Below are positions 1-7,593 of a stretch of DNA of 34,057 nucleotides, piece by piece (position 1 is the first letter of the stretch; every line of letters begins with the position of its first letter). The notes under the pieces are model-generated. The model did not search any database and had not been told where the DNA came from. It saw only the letters and a list, made by a program, of their open reading frames with translations. The position numbers and the translations under genes are program-made. The DNA is from Omnitrophica WOR_2 bacterium GWA2_47_8 (GTDB lineage: Bacteria; Omnitrophota; Gorgyraeia; Zapsychrales; GWA2-47-8): contig MHFY01000022.1 of the NCBI GenBank assembly GCA_001805375.1, positions 7,240 through 41,296 of the forward strand, given 5' to 3'.

Positions 1-270
1 AAGCCGGATGTCATTCTTTTGGATGTTTTGATCAACAATAAACCGTCGTATCCCATCATTATTCAACTGAAGAAAACACCCGCGTTCAAAAATGTACCCA
101 TTGTGATCTATAGTAATTTAGATAAGGCCAATTTAAAGGATGTGTCCATCTCCCAAAGGGCCGTGGAGATCAAGGCCGCTCAAAAGGCCTGCCTGGAAGC
201 CGGCGCGACGGAATCCGTGGGTGGTTTTGAAGAGACCGCGTTCTTAAAGACGATCGAAAAATATTTTTAG
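1..270 (+). CDS. Response-regulator receiver domain, C-terminal part (5' end outside window)
   Basis: The frame is open from base 1 and stops with TAG at 268-270; the start lies upstream of the window. The first visible residues, KPDVILLDVL, match the receiver beta-3 strand with the phospho-acceptor Asp at the eighth visible residue. The segment VPIVIYSN fits beta-4 with the conserved Ser/Thr. The usual Lys of beta-5 (followed by Pro in most receivers) is not seen: the region reads GATESVGGF. This is therefore either a divergent receiver or one that signals without the canonical Lys. No output domain follows, so the protein ends with the receiver. Whether a kinase or output domain precedes it cannot be seen. 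The family call is fairly sure; the role is unknown. Confidence 0.72.
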   Translation, partial: KPDVILLDVLINNKPSYPIIIQLKKTPAFKNVPIVIYSNLDKANLKDVSISQRAVEIKAAQKACLEAGATESVGGFEETAFLKTIEKYF

Positions 271-304
271 ATCTTTATTATTGCTTGAGCAGTGATTTTT
301 GAAG

Positions 305-2527
305 ATGAATTTGGAAAAGATCTTATCTTTTGTCTTTTTTCTCTCCGGATTTTCCGCCCTTATCTATCAGGTCGTCTGGCAGCGGCTTTTGACGCTGTAT
401 TACGGCGTGGGAGCCGTCTCGATCACCCTTATCGTCAGCGTTTATCTGGCCGGATTAGGGATCGGGTCTTTGCTGGGCGGTCATCTTATCGAACGGGTTA
501 AAAGAAAGGTCAACTTTTATTTCCTCCTCGAATTCCTGATCGGCTGTTTCGGGATCGTGAGCATCCATTTCCTTAAGTATGTGGGAGAAAGAACGGCCGG
601 TGCGGATTATAGGCTTGCCTTTCTTTTTATGTCCTTGTTTTTACTCCTTCCGACGACGTTGATGGGAATGACCCTGCCGGCCTTAACCAAGATATTCAAC
701 GGTATTATCCATGACTTCAAAAAAACGGTAAGCTTTCTTTATTTTATCAACACCCTGGGGGCGGCTTTAGGCGCGATCATCAGCAGTTATGTATTGATCA
801 CCTTCGGAGGGTTTGATACCGCGGTCTATACGGCCGCGGGGATCAATTTTATCTTGGCGGCTTTGATCTTTGGCTGCCGGGGCAGGGAACCATCGCTGAG
901 TTATAAGAAAGAACCGGCGGCGGTCAAGGGAAAGCCGTTCGTTAGGCTGGCGTTTGTTCTGATTTTTGTAACGGGATTTTTTGCCATCGGATTTGAGATG
1001 ATATGGTTTCGGGTCATAGGCGTCCTGGTGAAAGAATCGCCGTACGCGTTCTCAAGTATTTTGGCGGTTTATTTGCTCGGGATAGCCTTGGGAAGCCGTT
1101 GGGTCAACCGTTATTTAGACCGGCACCCGTCGGTTGACCAAAAGAATTTATTGTTTTCTCTGCAAGGGCTGCTGGGCTGTTCGATCCTTGTGATTTTCTT
1201 GGGATACTATTATCTGACCTCCAAGACATCCTTTTATTATTTTACGGATGTCTCGATGGCCTTTTATCTTCACCCTTTTGTCAAGATATTGAATGCCGAG
1301 ATGTTTTCTTCCCTAAATAATTTTTTAAACGGGGTTTTTGCCGTCTTCGATGTGTTCTGGTGGCCGCTCTTTTTTCTGTTCCTGCCGACCTTTTTAATGG
1401 GGGCGAGCTTTCCGTTGTTATCAAGCCTGGCCTTAAGCGGCGACAAGGAAGGGAAAGTTATCGGAAGAGTTTATGCCGCTAATATCTTAGGCTGTGTGCT
1501 GGGCGGAGTGGTTACGGGTTTTTTTATTTTGCCGATGGTAGGAAGCGAGAGGGCCATCTTGGCCTACGCCAGCTTGATATTGCTGATGGGTGTTGGTATC
1601 GCAAGAATCGGAAAGATAAAAATTGATCTGATCTCTCGGGTTTTATTTGTTGGCGCGCTGATTGCAGGGAGTGTGCTTTTGTTCCCGGGCAAGGGCGAAC
1701 TTTATAAACTCATGCACAAACCGTATGCAGAAAAGGAAATGTATATCGATGAGGGGGTCAACGGGGTGGTCGCCACCATAAAAAACGATTACCAGATCGT
1801 CACATATTTAAACGGCATGAGCCATGGAGGGTATCCCGGATACAGGTTTTATGCGATCGCTTTAGACGGCTTGAGCCAATTAAGAGCGGCAAAAGATGTT
1901 TTAATTATCGGCTATGGGACCGGTTCAACAACTGAGACGGTCTTAAGTGACCGCACAGTAAAAAGTGTTGCCTTGGTCGAGATCAACCGGACCCTTATCA
2001 AGAGTTTAAGCCGGTTTGAGGTCTTTAAAAATATGCTGACGGACCCGCGGGTTGATCTGATCATCGATGACGGCAGGCGTTACCTTTTAAGAACAGATAA
2101 GAAGTTTGACCTGGTCCTGATCGACCCCTTGCGGACAACGTCCAGTTATAGCAATAACCTTTACTCCAAGGAGTTCTTTGAACTGGTTCGAAGCCATTTA
2201 AACCCGGAAGGGGTCTTTGTGGTCTGGATGGATGAGTTTAATATCCTGCCGTTGACCTTGTCGGAGGTTTTCCCCTATGTTGAATTCAGGGCCTGGAATT
2301 TTTCCGCTTATTGCATGGCTTCCGATCAGGCTATGGTTAGAAAGGACAAAAGATTTTTAAATATTTTGTATACTTTGCCGGAAGGGACACAAAAAGAGGT
2401 CAAGGTTTCTTTGCCGAATAGGAAAGCGGACCAAAAAGAGTTTCTGAAGATAAGAGATTTTTATCCGATCAATACGGATTTTAAACCTTCTGCCGAATAT
2501 TTCTTAAATTATATAATTTATCAGTAA
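305..2527 (+). CDS. Multi-pass membrane protein fused to a spermidine-synthase-like (SpeE-fold) domain
   Basis: About 740 residues. The N-terminal two thirds are strongly hydrophobic, with ten or more likely membrane helices and the recurring loop motif LPTTLMGMTLPALT / LPTFLMGASFPLL, typical of the transporter-like part of fused spermidine synthase proteins. The C-terminal third (from about residue 525) has a Rossmann SAM-type fold: VLIIGYGTGS near 533-541, VALVEIN, then IDDGRRYL and LVLIDPLRT. The Gly-rich loop is not the DGGDG-type loop of true aminopropyltransferases, and no SAM decarboxylase gene is nearby, so polyamine synthesis should not be assumed. ATG 305 was chosen over TTG 299, which only adds two residues; neither has a clear ribosome-binding site. 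The family (MFS-like/spermidine synthase fusion) is well supported; the substrate is unknown. Confidence 0.8.
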   Translation: MNLEKILSFVFFLSGFSALIYQVVWQRLLTLYYGVGAVSITLIVSVYLAGLGIGSLLGGHLIERVKRKVNFYFLLEFLIGCFGIVSIHFLKYVGERTAGADYRLAFLFMSLFLLLPTTLMGMTLPALTKIFNGIIHDFKKTVSFLYFINTLGAALGAIISSYVLITFGGFDTAVYTAAGINFILAALIFGCRGREPSLSYKKEPAAVKGKPFVRLAFVLIFVTGFFAIGFEMIWFRVIGVLVKESPYAFSSILAVYLLGIALGSRWVNRYLDRHPSVDQKNLLFSLQGLLGCSILVIFLGYYYLTSKTSFYYFTDVSMAFYLHPFVKILNAEMFSSLNNFLNGVFAVFDVFWWPLFFLFLPTFLMGASFPLLSSLALSGDKEGKVIGRVYAANILGCVLGGVVTGFFILPMVGSERAILAYASLILLMGVGIARIGKIKIDLISRVLFVGALIAGSVLLFPGKGELYKLMHKPYAEKEMYIDEGVNGVVATIKNDYQIVTYLNGMSHGGYPGYRFYAIALDGLSQLRAAKDVLIIGYGTGSTTETVLSDRTVKSVALVEINRTLIKSLSRFEVFKNMLTDPRVDLIIDDGRRYLLRTDKKFDLVLIDPLRTTSSYSNNLYSKEFFELVRSHLNPEGVFVVWMDEFNILPLTLSEVFPYVEFRAWNFSAYCMASDQAMVRKDKRFLNILYTLPEGTQKEVKVSLPNRKADQKEFLKIRDFYPINTDFKPSAEYFLNYIIYQ

Positions 2528-2547
2528 CGATAATGAGTTGGATTCTA

Positions 2548-2553
2548 TATAAT
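2548..2553 (+). promoter_or_regulatory. Candidate -10 (TATAAT) for the yadGH leader
   Basis: A perfect TATAAT lies just after the stop of the upstream gene. There is no convincing -35 at 16-18 bases, so this is tentative. If used, transcription would begin near 2560 and the whole hairpin cluster at 2567-2707 would sit in the 5' leader of yadG. Confidence 0.35.
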
Positions 2554-2566
2554 AGGTGACATGTAC

Positions 2567-2707
2567 TTATTTTCCCTGAATATTATCAGAGGTAATAACC
2601 CCAACTTCCTTGAAATTATTCAGAAGAAGTTGGGACGTCCTTGCTTTCCCTAAATTTTAGAGGAAGCAAGGGGTACTTATCCCAATTTCATCTAAATAAT
2701 AATTGGG
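2567..2707 (+). repeat. Four consecutive hairpins in the yadG upstream region
   Basis: Four inverted repeats sit end to end. (1) 2567-2579 with 2586-2598, 10 of 13 positions paired. (2) 2600-2608 (CCCAACTTC) with 2626-2634 (GAAGTTGGG). (3) 2639-2649 with 2662-2671 (CCTTGCTTtCC / GGAAGCAAGG). (4) 2681-2687 (CCCAATT) with 2701-2707 (AATTGGG). Related words recur between them (GTACTTAT, CCCAA-TT), so the block looks like diverged tandem copies of one palindromic unit. No open frame of note lies in 2528-2727. It could be a REP-like repeat cluster, a regulatory leader, or both. Confidence 0.7.
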
Positions 2708-2729
2708 TTAATTAAAGGAAAATTGGGAT
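2679..2729 (+). promoter_or_regulatory. Possible start-codon-sequestering pairing for yadG
   Basis: ATCCCAATTT (2679-2688) is perfectly complementary over 10 bases to AAATTGGGAT (2720-2729), which includes the first two bases of the yadG start codon. It encloses the ribosome-binding site AAAGGA (2714-2719). The same left arm can instead pair over 7 bases with AATTGGG at 2701-2707, leaving the ribosome-binding site free. The pairings are read from the sequence; a regulatory role is inference. Confidence 0.45.
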
Positions 2730-3645
2730 GCGAGCGATCACAATATCCAATTTAACCAAAGTTTATAAGAACGGCGTGCGCGCGCTTAATAACGTGAGCC
2801 TCGAGGTCGAGCAGGGAGATTTTTTTGCGCTGCTGGGGGCTAACGGGGCCGGGAAAACGACCCTGATCGGGATCTTGACCAGCATTGTCAATAAAACAGC
2901 CGGGAAAGTTCGGGTCTTTAATTATGATCTGGATACCCACGAGACCGAGGCCAAAAAGACCATCGGCGTTGTTCCGCAGGAGTTTAATTTTAATATGTTT
3001 GAAAGGGTCCTGGATATCATCACCACCCAAGCGGGATATTTTGGGATCGAACGAAGGGCGGTCCTGCCTTACGCCCAGGAATTGTTGACCAGGTTAGGGC
3101 TTTGGGAAAAAAGAAATTCTCCCGCGCGCACGCTTTCCGGAGGGATGAAGCGAAGGCTGATGATCGCCCGGGCTTTGATCCATCAGCCGAAACTATTGAT
3201 CCTGGATGAGCCTACGGCCGGTGTGGATGTGGAGCTGCGTTATGAGATGTGGGAATATTTGCGCAGTTTAAACAAGAACGGCGTCACGATCCTTTTGACC
3301 ACGCATTACCTGGAAGAGGTGGAACAGATGTGCCGTCACGCCGCTATTATCAAAAAAGGCGAGATCGTCATCAACGACAGGGTGAAGCATTTGATGCAGC
3401 AGGTGGAGAAGGAAATATACACCGTGGCCGTTAAAGAATTAAAACCGTTGAATATGATCAATGATTTTAAGATCACCACCATCGATGACCACACGTTGGA
3501 AGTTGAAGTCAATCGAACCCAGACCTTAAACGCCTTTATCGCCCAGCTTTCGCAATTAGGGATCATTGTCACCGATATCAGGCCGCAAGGGTTCCGATTA
3601 GAAAAAATATTTTTGAATTTATTAAAGAGCGATAGGAAGGCTTGA
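2728..3645 (+). CDS. yadG: ABC transporter ATP-binding protein, YadG type
   Basis: 305 residues. The nucleotide-binding domain is complete: Walker A GANGAGKT at 37-44, Q-loop Gln84, signature LSGGM at 136-140, Walker B LLILDEP at 156-162, and switch His193. A C-terminal extension of about 80 residues follows, as in ABC-2 exporter ATPases. It should hydrolyse ATP to drive the permease encoded next, whose sequence closely resembles E. coli YadH; that partner supports the YadG name. AAAGGA at 2714-2719 lies 8 bases before the ATG. The stop overlaps the start of the next gene (TGATG), so the two are coupled. The substrate is not known for this family. The upstream leader can form a hairpin over the start site. 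Confidence 0.9.
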   Translation: MRAITISNLTKVYKNGVRALNNVSLEVEQGDFFALLGANGAGKTTLIGILTSIVNKTAGKVRVFNYDLDTHETEAKKTIGVVPQEFNFNMFERVLDIITTQAGYFGIERRAVLPYAQELLTRLGLWEKRNSPARTLSGGMKRRLMIARALIHQPKLLILDEPTAGVDVELRYEMWEYLRSLNKNGVTILLTTHYLEEVEQMCRHAAIIKKGEIVINDRVKHLMQQVEKEIYTVAVKELKPLNMINDFKITTIDDHTLEVEVNRTQTLNAFIAQLSQLGIIVTDIRPQGFRLEKIFLNLLKSDRKA

Positions 3646-4418
3646 TGCTTACCATGCTGAATTACGTCGCTTTAAAAACGATCGTTCGTAAAGAAGTCAT
3701 CCGGTTCATGCGGATCTGGCCGCAGACCTTGCTGCCGCCGATCATCACCCAGGGGCTTTATTTTGCGATCTTTGGGAAATTTATCGGTTCGCAGATCGGC
3801 CAGGTCCACGGGGTCAGTTATATGGCCTTTATCATCCCCGGGTTAGTGATGATGGCGGTGATCAACAATTCGTACGCCAATGTCGTGAGTTCTTTCTTTG
3901 GGTCCAAATTTCAGCGTAACGTTGAGGAGGTCATGGTTTCCCCGACTTCGAACTGGGTCATTATGGCCGGTTACTCCATCGGCGGGATCCTGCGCGGCCT
4001 GTTGGTGGGGCTGCTGGTCTTTATCATTTCCACCCTTTTTGAACACCCGGTCATTTTTAATTTCGGGATCATCCTTTTGTTCATCCTTTTGACGTCGCTG
4101 GTCTGTTCCTTGGGCGGGCTGCTGAACGGGATCTTAGCCACTAAATTCGACGATGTTTCGATCTTTCCGACTTTTATCTTAACGCCGATGACGTATTTAG
4201 GCGGAGTCTTTTATTCGATCCACAGCTTGCCGGAGGCCTGGCAGAAAATTTCGATGTATAACCCCATCCTCTATATGGTCAACGGCTTTCGATACGGTTT
4301 TTATGGGTTTACGGATGTGAGCCTGGCTTTGAGTATCTTTCTTTTATGCCTTTTAAACGTTGTTTTAGCGGTGCTTACATTGGTGATGCTGAAAAAAGGC
4401 ATCGGTCTTAAAAGCTAA
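3645..4418 (+). CDS. yadH: ABC-2 type exporter permease, YadH type
   Basis: 257 residues with about six membrane helices, acting in the inner membrane with the ATPase encoded just upstream. Segments such as RFMRIWPQTLLPPIIT, YANVVSSFFGSKFQRN, and TFILTPMTYLGGVFYS closely match what I recall of E. coli YadH, and the length fits. The start chosen is ATG 3645, sharing a base with the yadG stop codon and 4 bases after AGGAAGG (3634-3640). TTG 3642 would add one residue and sits too close to that site. The transported compound is unknown. Adjacency to the Mla genes suggests an envelope role, but this is only context. Confidence 0.9.
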   Translation: MLTMLNYVALKTIVRKEVIRFMRIWPQTLLPPIITQGLYFAIFGKFIGSQIGQVHGVSYMAFIIPGLVMMAVINNSYANVVSSFFGSKFQRNVEEVMVSPTSNWVIMAGYSIGGILRGLLVGLLVFIISTLFEHPVIFNFGIILLFILLTSLVCSLGGLLNGILATKFDDVSIFPTFILTPMTYLGGVFYSIHSLPEAWQKISMYNPILYMVNGFRYGFYGFTDVSLALSIFLLCLLNVVLAVLTLVMLKKGIGLKS

Positions 4419-4422
4419 AATC

Positions 4423-4450
4423 CAAGAACGCAAGCTTTTGTCTTGTTTTT
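4423..4450 (+). terminator. Weak intrinsic terminator after yadH (candidate)
   Basis: CAAGA (4423-4427) pairs with TCTTG (4441-4445), with an inner CAA/TTG pair, followed by TTTTT (4446-4450). The stem is short and bulged. It overlaps the -35 element of the next promoter. Confidence 0.35.
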
Positions 4451-4471
4451 GAAGGTTTTCCTGGGTAAAAT
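4443..4471 (+). promoter_or_regulatory. Sigma-70-like promoter of the receiver-mla operon
   Basis: TTGTTT (4443-4448), a 17-base spacer, then TAAAAT (4466-4471). The predicted start of transcription is near 4478, only about 3 bases before the ATG at 4481, so the mRNA would be nearly leaderless. No ribosome-binding site is present, which fits. Confidence 0.55.
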
Positions 4472-4480
4472 AAAAACGCT

Positions 4481-4873
4481 ATGAACCCGCCGTACACGGC
4501 TAAAAAGATCCTTATCATTGACGATGATCTGACGACCATTAAATTGGTCGAGTCGCGGCTTTCGGCTAACGGCTACCTGGTCATCGCTTTAAGCGAGGCA
4601 GCGCTTGGATTGGAAGCCGCCTTCAAACAAAAACCGGATCTGATCGTCTTGGACGTGATGATGCCTATCGTCAACGGTTTTAATTTTTGTCGTCTGCTCA
4701 AAAGCCAGGAAGAGCACCGGCACATCCCGGTCATCCTGCTGACGTCCCGTTCCGAGGACAAGGACCGGAAGATAGGCCAAGAAGTAGGGGCCAATGCCTA
4801 TTTGACCAAACCGGTCAACGCCGACGAACTTTTGAACACAATCAAAGAACTTTTAATGAACAGCCGGTCGTGA
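4481..4873 (+). CDS. Receiver-only response regulator
   Basis: 130 residues making one CheY-like receiver and nothing else. The acidic cluster is Asp14-Asp15-Asp16, the phospho-acceptor is Asp58 (LIVLDVMMP), the switch Thr is Thr88 (VILLTSR), and the conserved Lys-Pro is Lys110-Pro111, so the phosphorylation site looks intact. There is no output domain, so it must act through protein contacts. It is the first gene of a unit with mlaEFD: mlaE begins 11 bases after its stop. That placement suggests, but does not show, that it modulates lipid transport or is only co-transcribed. No histidine kinase is in the window. Confidence 0.88.
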   Translation: MNPPYTAKKILIIDDDLTTIKLVESRLSANGYLVIALSEAALGLEAAFKQKPDLIVLDVMMPIVNGFNFCRLLKSQEEHRHIPVILLTSRSEDKDRKIGQEVGANAYLTKPVNADELLNTIKELLMNSRS

Positions 4874-4884
4874 AAAAATAATCC

Positions 4885-5691
4885 ATGGAGAAAATCATTT
4901 CTTATTTCGAAAGTGTCGGACGAACGGTTAAAAATTGGATCATTATCTTCGTTGAATTCTCCCAGCTGGTGGCCCAGACCATTTACTGGATCTTCTGGGG
5001 GCCCTCCCGCAGCAAGCCTGTCAAATCAAAATCTGTCTTCGAGCAAATGGTCTTTATGGGGGCCAAATCCATCATCATAGTTTTTTTCGTGACCTTTTTT
5101 ACCGGGGTGGTCTTGGCCATGCAGTCCGCCTATCAATTGGAGAAAATGGGCGCGGTCATGTATGTGGCGAGTTTGGTGAGCATTTCCGTCTGCCGTGAAT
5201 TAGGGCCGGTCTTAACCGCGCTGGTCTTGGCGGGGCGCATCGGTGCGGCGATCACCGCCGAGATAGGCTCCATGAATGTTAACGAACAATTGGAGGCCCT
5301 GGATGCGATGGCCATTAACCCTATCCGGTTCTTGATCGTGCCTAAATTTTTGGCCTTATTTTTTATGCTGCCCTGTTTGACGGTCATCGGCGATATTTCG
5401 GGGATCTTCGGCGGGTATCTGATCGGGGTTTATAATTTAAAGATCAATTCCGGGCTTTTCATCCAAACGGCCTTTAAATTTTTGACCCTTAAAGACATCT
5501 ATACGGGTTTAACAAAGGCCTTTATTTTCGCCATGATCATTTCTATGGTGGGAAGTTATCAGGGCCTTAAAACTTCCGGCGGGGCCGTGGGTGTGGGGCA
5601 GGCGACCACCATCAGCGTGGTGACGAGTTTCATTTTAATTATCCTGGCGGATTGTATCATGACCGGGATCTTTTATTTTTCGAACCTATGA
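4885..5691 (+). CDS. mlaE: MlaE/YrbE-family lipid ABC transporter permease
   Basis: 268 residues. An amphipathic N-terminal stretch is followed by about five membrane helices. The family core is clear: FFTGVVLAMQSAYQL, CRELGPVLTALVLAGRIGAA, ITAEIGSMNVNEQLEALDAM and NPIRFLIVPK. It forms the inner-membrane part of the Mla complex that moves phospholipids between inner and outer membrane. The ATPase starts inside its stop codon (ATGA, 5688-5691), and the MCE protein follows, the usual mlaE-F-D order apart from E preceding F. No strong ribosome-binding site precedes ATG 4885. Presence of this set supports a diderm cell plan. Confidence 0.93.
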   Translation: MEKIISYFESVGRTVKNWIIIFVEFSQLVAQTIYWIFWGPSRSKPVKSKSVFEQMVFMGAKSIIIVFFVTFFTGVVLAMQSAYQLEKMGAVMYVASLVSISVCRELGPVLTALVLAGRIGAAITAEIGSMNVNEQLEALDAMAINPIRFLIVPKFLALFFMLPCLTVIGDISGIFGGYLIGVYNLKINSGLFIQTAFKFLTLKDIYTGLTKAFIFAMIISMVGSYQGLKTSGGAVGVGQATTISVVTSFILIILADCIMTGIFYFSNL

Positions 5692-6458
5692 GCGAGCGAA
5701 AAGTCATTTTGGCGGTCCAGAACATCACGAAGTCTTTCGGCGGCCGTAAGGTCTTGGATGGCATTTCAGTGGAAATTTATCAGGGGGAGATTTTTGTTAT
5801 CATGGGAGGGTCAGGCTGCGGAAAAAGCACATTGTTAAGGCATATGATCGGCTCCATTAAGCCGGATTCGGGCCGGGTGTTATTCGACGGGAAGGATCTT
5901 TCGAAATTAAGTGAGGCCGAAGAGGAGAAAATGAAACGCCGTTTCGGGATGTCGTTTCAATCCTCGGCGCTTTTGGATTATATGAACGTTGAAGAAAATG
6001 TGAGCCTGCCGTTAAGCGAGCATACGAGTTTGGACCCCAAGGTTATCAGTATCATTGTTAAAATGAAATTGGGGCTGGTTGGATTACAGGGGTTTGATCA
6101 TCTGATGCCGAGTATGCTCTCCGGCGGGATGAGGAAACGGGTAGGGCTCGCCCGCGCCATTGCCATGGACCCCGAGGTGGTTTTTTATGATGAGCCGACG
6201 GCTGGTTTGGACCCGGTTGTCTGCGCGGTAGTCGATAAACTTATTGTGGACCTGAGCAAAAAACTCCTTTTGACCTCGGTCGTGGTCACGCATAACATGG
6301 AAAGCGTGTTCCGTATCGCGGACCGGGTGGCGATGTTGCATAAAGGCAAGGTTTTGGAAATAGGAACACCGGAGCAGATCAAGAATTCTAAGAATCCGAT
6401 CGTTCAGCAGTTTATTAAGGGCGAGATCGAAGGCCCGATTAATGTGATCGAGGAATAA
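5688..6458 (+). CDS. mlaF: MlaF-type ABC transporter ATP-binding protein
   Basis: 256 residues from ATG 5688, which overlaps the mlaE stop as ATGA; an upstream in-frame ATG at 5652 lies inside mlaE and is not preferred. Motifs: Walker A GGSGCGKST at 40-48, Q-loop Gln91, signature LSGGM at 144-148, Walker B VVFYDEP at 164-170, and switch His202. The C-terminal tail (about 225-256) resembles that of Mla/Mce ATPases. It powers lipid movement by the MlaE permease at the cytoplasmic face. Its pairing with mlaE and an MCE protein makes the assignment firm. Confidence 0.93.
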   Translation: MSERKVILAVQNITKSFGGRKVLDGISVEIYQGEIFVIMGGSGCGKSTLLRHMIGSIKPDSGRVLFDGKDLSKLSEAEEEKMKRRFGMSFQSSALLDYMNVEENVSLPLSEHTSLDPKVISIIVKMKLGLVGLQGFDHLMPSMLSGGMRKRVGLARAIAMDPEVVFYDEPTAGLDPVVCAVVDKLIVDLSKKLLLTSVVVTHNMESVFRIADRVAMLHKGKVLEIGTPEQIKNSKNPIVQQFIKGEIEGPINVIEE

Positions 6459-6486
6459 ATGAGACCCAAACTTATGAGGAGCAAAA

Positions 6487-7209
6487 ATGAAATTAACTAA
6501 TGAAGCAAAGATCGGGATCATGGTGGTCGGTGTTTTGGTGGCGTTATTTATTATTACCATCAAGGCCAGCGATTTTAGTTTTCGGGAAAAAGGTTATGAA
6601 CTGATCGTGCATTTTAAGAACATTGACGGGGTGGATAAGAACGCGCCGGTCAGGCTCAATGGCTTTGAGGTAGGGACCGTTAAGGATATAAAGATCCTCT
6701 ATGGTGATGATCCTAAGATGGAATTGACCCTCTTGATCAACGAGGGGGTTAAGATCTATCAGGGGACCGAGGCCTATGTGAAGAATTTAGGGTTATTCGG
6801 CGAGAAGTATATCGGATTGACGCTGGGGGACGCGGGCAAGGAGTATGTAAGCCCGGGTTCCGTTGTGATAGGTGACGAAGCGGCGAATTTAGATAAGATC
6901 ATGGCGGATGGCGAGGTGATCGCGACCAATTTAAAAGAGATCTCCGCTGAAGTCAAAGAACGGCTTAAGGTCAATAGCGAGAACATTGACAGCATCTTGG
7001 CCAATTTAAAAGTCACCTCGGAGCATATGTCATCATTAACTACAAATTTGGATGAAAGGCTTCAGGTTAATAAAGGCCACATTGATAGTATCATGGCGAA
7101 TATGAACTCTGCGGTGGAGAATTTTGACGAGATGAGTTATGACCTGAAGTTAAATCCCTGGAAGCTGATGTACAAGGAACGAGAGAGAAGGAAGGAAGAG
7201 ACCAAATAG
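6487..7209 (+). CDS. mlaD: MlaD-type MCE-domain protein
   Basis: 240 residues. One membrane helix at about 9-26 anchors the protein in the inner membrane. The MCE domain follows at about 37-125, with YELIVHFKNIDGVDKNAPVR, NGFEVGTVKDI and LGLFGEKYIGLTLG. The last 100 residues are helical and acidic, with two similar segments (near KVNSENIDSILANL and QVNKGHIDSIMANM), an apparent short internal repeat. MCE subunits form a hexameric ring that holds lipid in the periplasm and docks to MlaEF. GAGGAG at 6476-6481 lies 5 bases before the ATG. The next gene starts directly after the stop. The longer C-terminal helix distinguishes it from short E. coli MlaD. Confidence 0.9.
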   Translation: MKLTNEAKIGIMVVGVLVALFIITIKASDFSFREKGYELIVHFKNIDGVDKNAPVRLNGFEVGTVKDIKILYGDDPKMELTLLINEGVKIYQGTEAYVKNLGLFGEKYIGLTLGDAGKEYVSPGSVVIGDEAANLDKIMADGEVIATNLKEISAEVKERLKVNSENIDSILANLKVTSEHMSSLTTNLDERLQVNKGHIDSIMANMNSAVENFDEMSYDLKLNPWKLMYKERERRKEETK

Positions 7210-7593
7210 ATGGTTAAGAGAAATTTAATGGTCGTGATGCTTGCGCTATTTTTGAGCGGATGTTCCTATATCCCGTTCTTTTCAAAGGGGAAAGAAGAGG
7301 CGTCCGCTTCGTCCGCACCATCGGTGTATGCCAACAAGGTGGTTTTAAATAAGCGCGATGCCTTAAAAGCGGCGCAGGACTTTATGGTAAAAGAAGGCTT
7401 GGACCAAGAATTTGTAAGCAGAAAGGTCACGAAAATCAAGAAACTCGCCACCCAAGAGAAGAGCCCGCGTTGGGTTTGGGAGGTATATTTTGAAAGTAAA
7501 GAGGACGCAAATTTAAAGTTTTGGAAAACTTCTCCCTTGATGGTGCAGGTCGATGCCGAGACCGGCCAGGTCTTAAATTGGGGTCGAAGGTGA
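7210..7593 (+). CDS. Small PepSY-like lipoprotein at the end of the mla operon
   Basis: 127 residues. A signal peptide (MVKRNLMVVMLALF) ends in the lipobox LSGC with the lipidated Cys at position 18. After a Ser/Ala-rich linker, residues about 45-127 contain DALKAAQDFMVKEGL, a two-strand region with WVWEVYF, and PLMVQVDAETGQVL, a pattern like a single PepSY domain; this is resemblance, not certainty. The ATG at 7210 directly follows the mlaD stop, so it is co-translated with the lipid transporter. It could be a periplasmic accessory of the Mla system, perhaps in place of a separate MlaB/MlaC, but nothing in the sequence proves that. No clear terminator follows. Confidence 0.75.
   Translation: MVKRNLMVVMLALFLSGCSYIPFFSKGKEEASASSAPSVYANKVVLNKRDALKAAQDFMVKEGLDQEFVSRKVTKIKKLATQEKSPRWVWEVYFESKEDANLKFWKTSPLMVQVDAETGQVLNWGRR

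Noticed and set aside
6084..6563. 159-residue open frame on the minus strand across mlaF/mlaD
   Set aside because: It lies antisense to clear MlaF motifs, has no recognisable domain and is His/Asn-rich as expected of a shadow frame.
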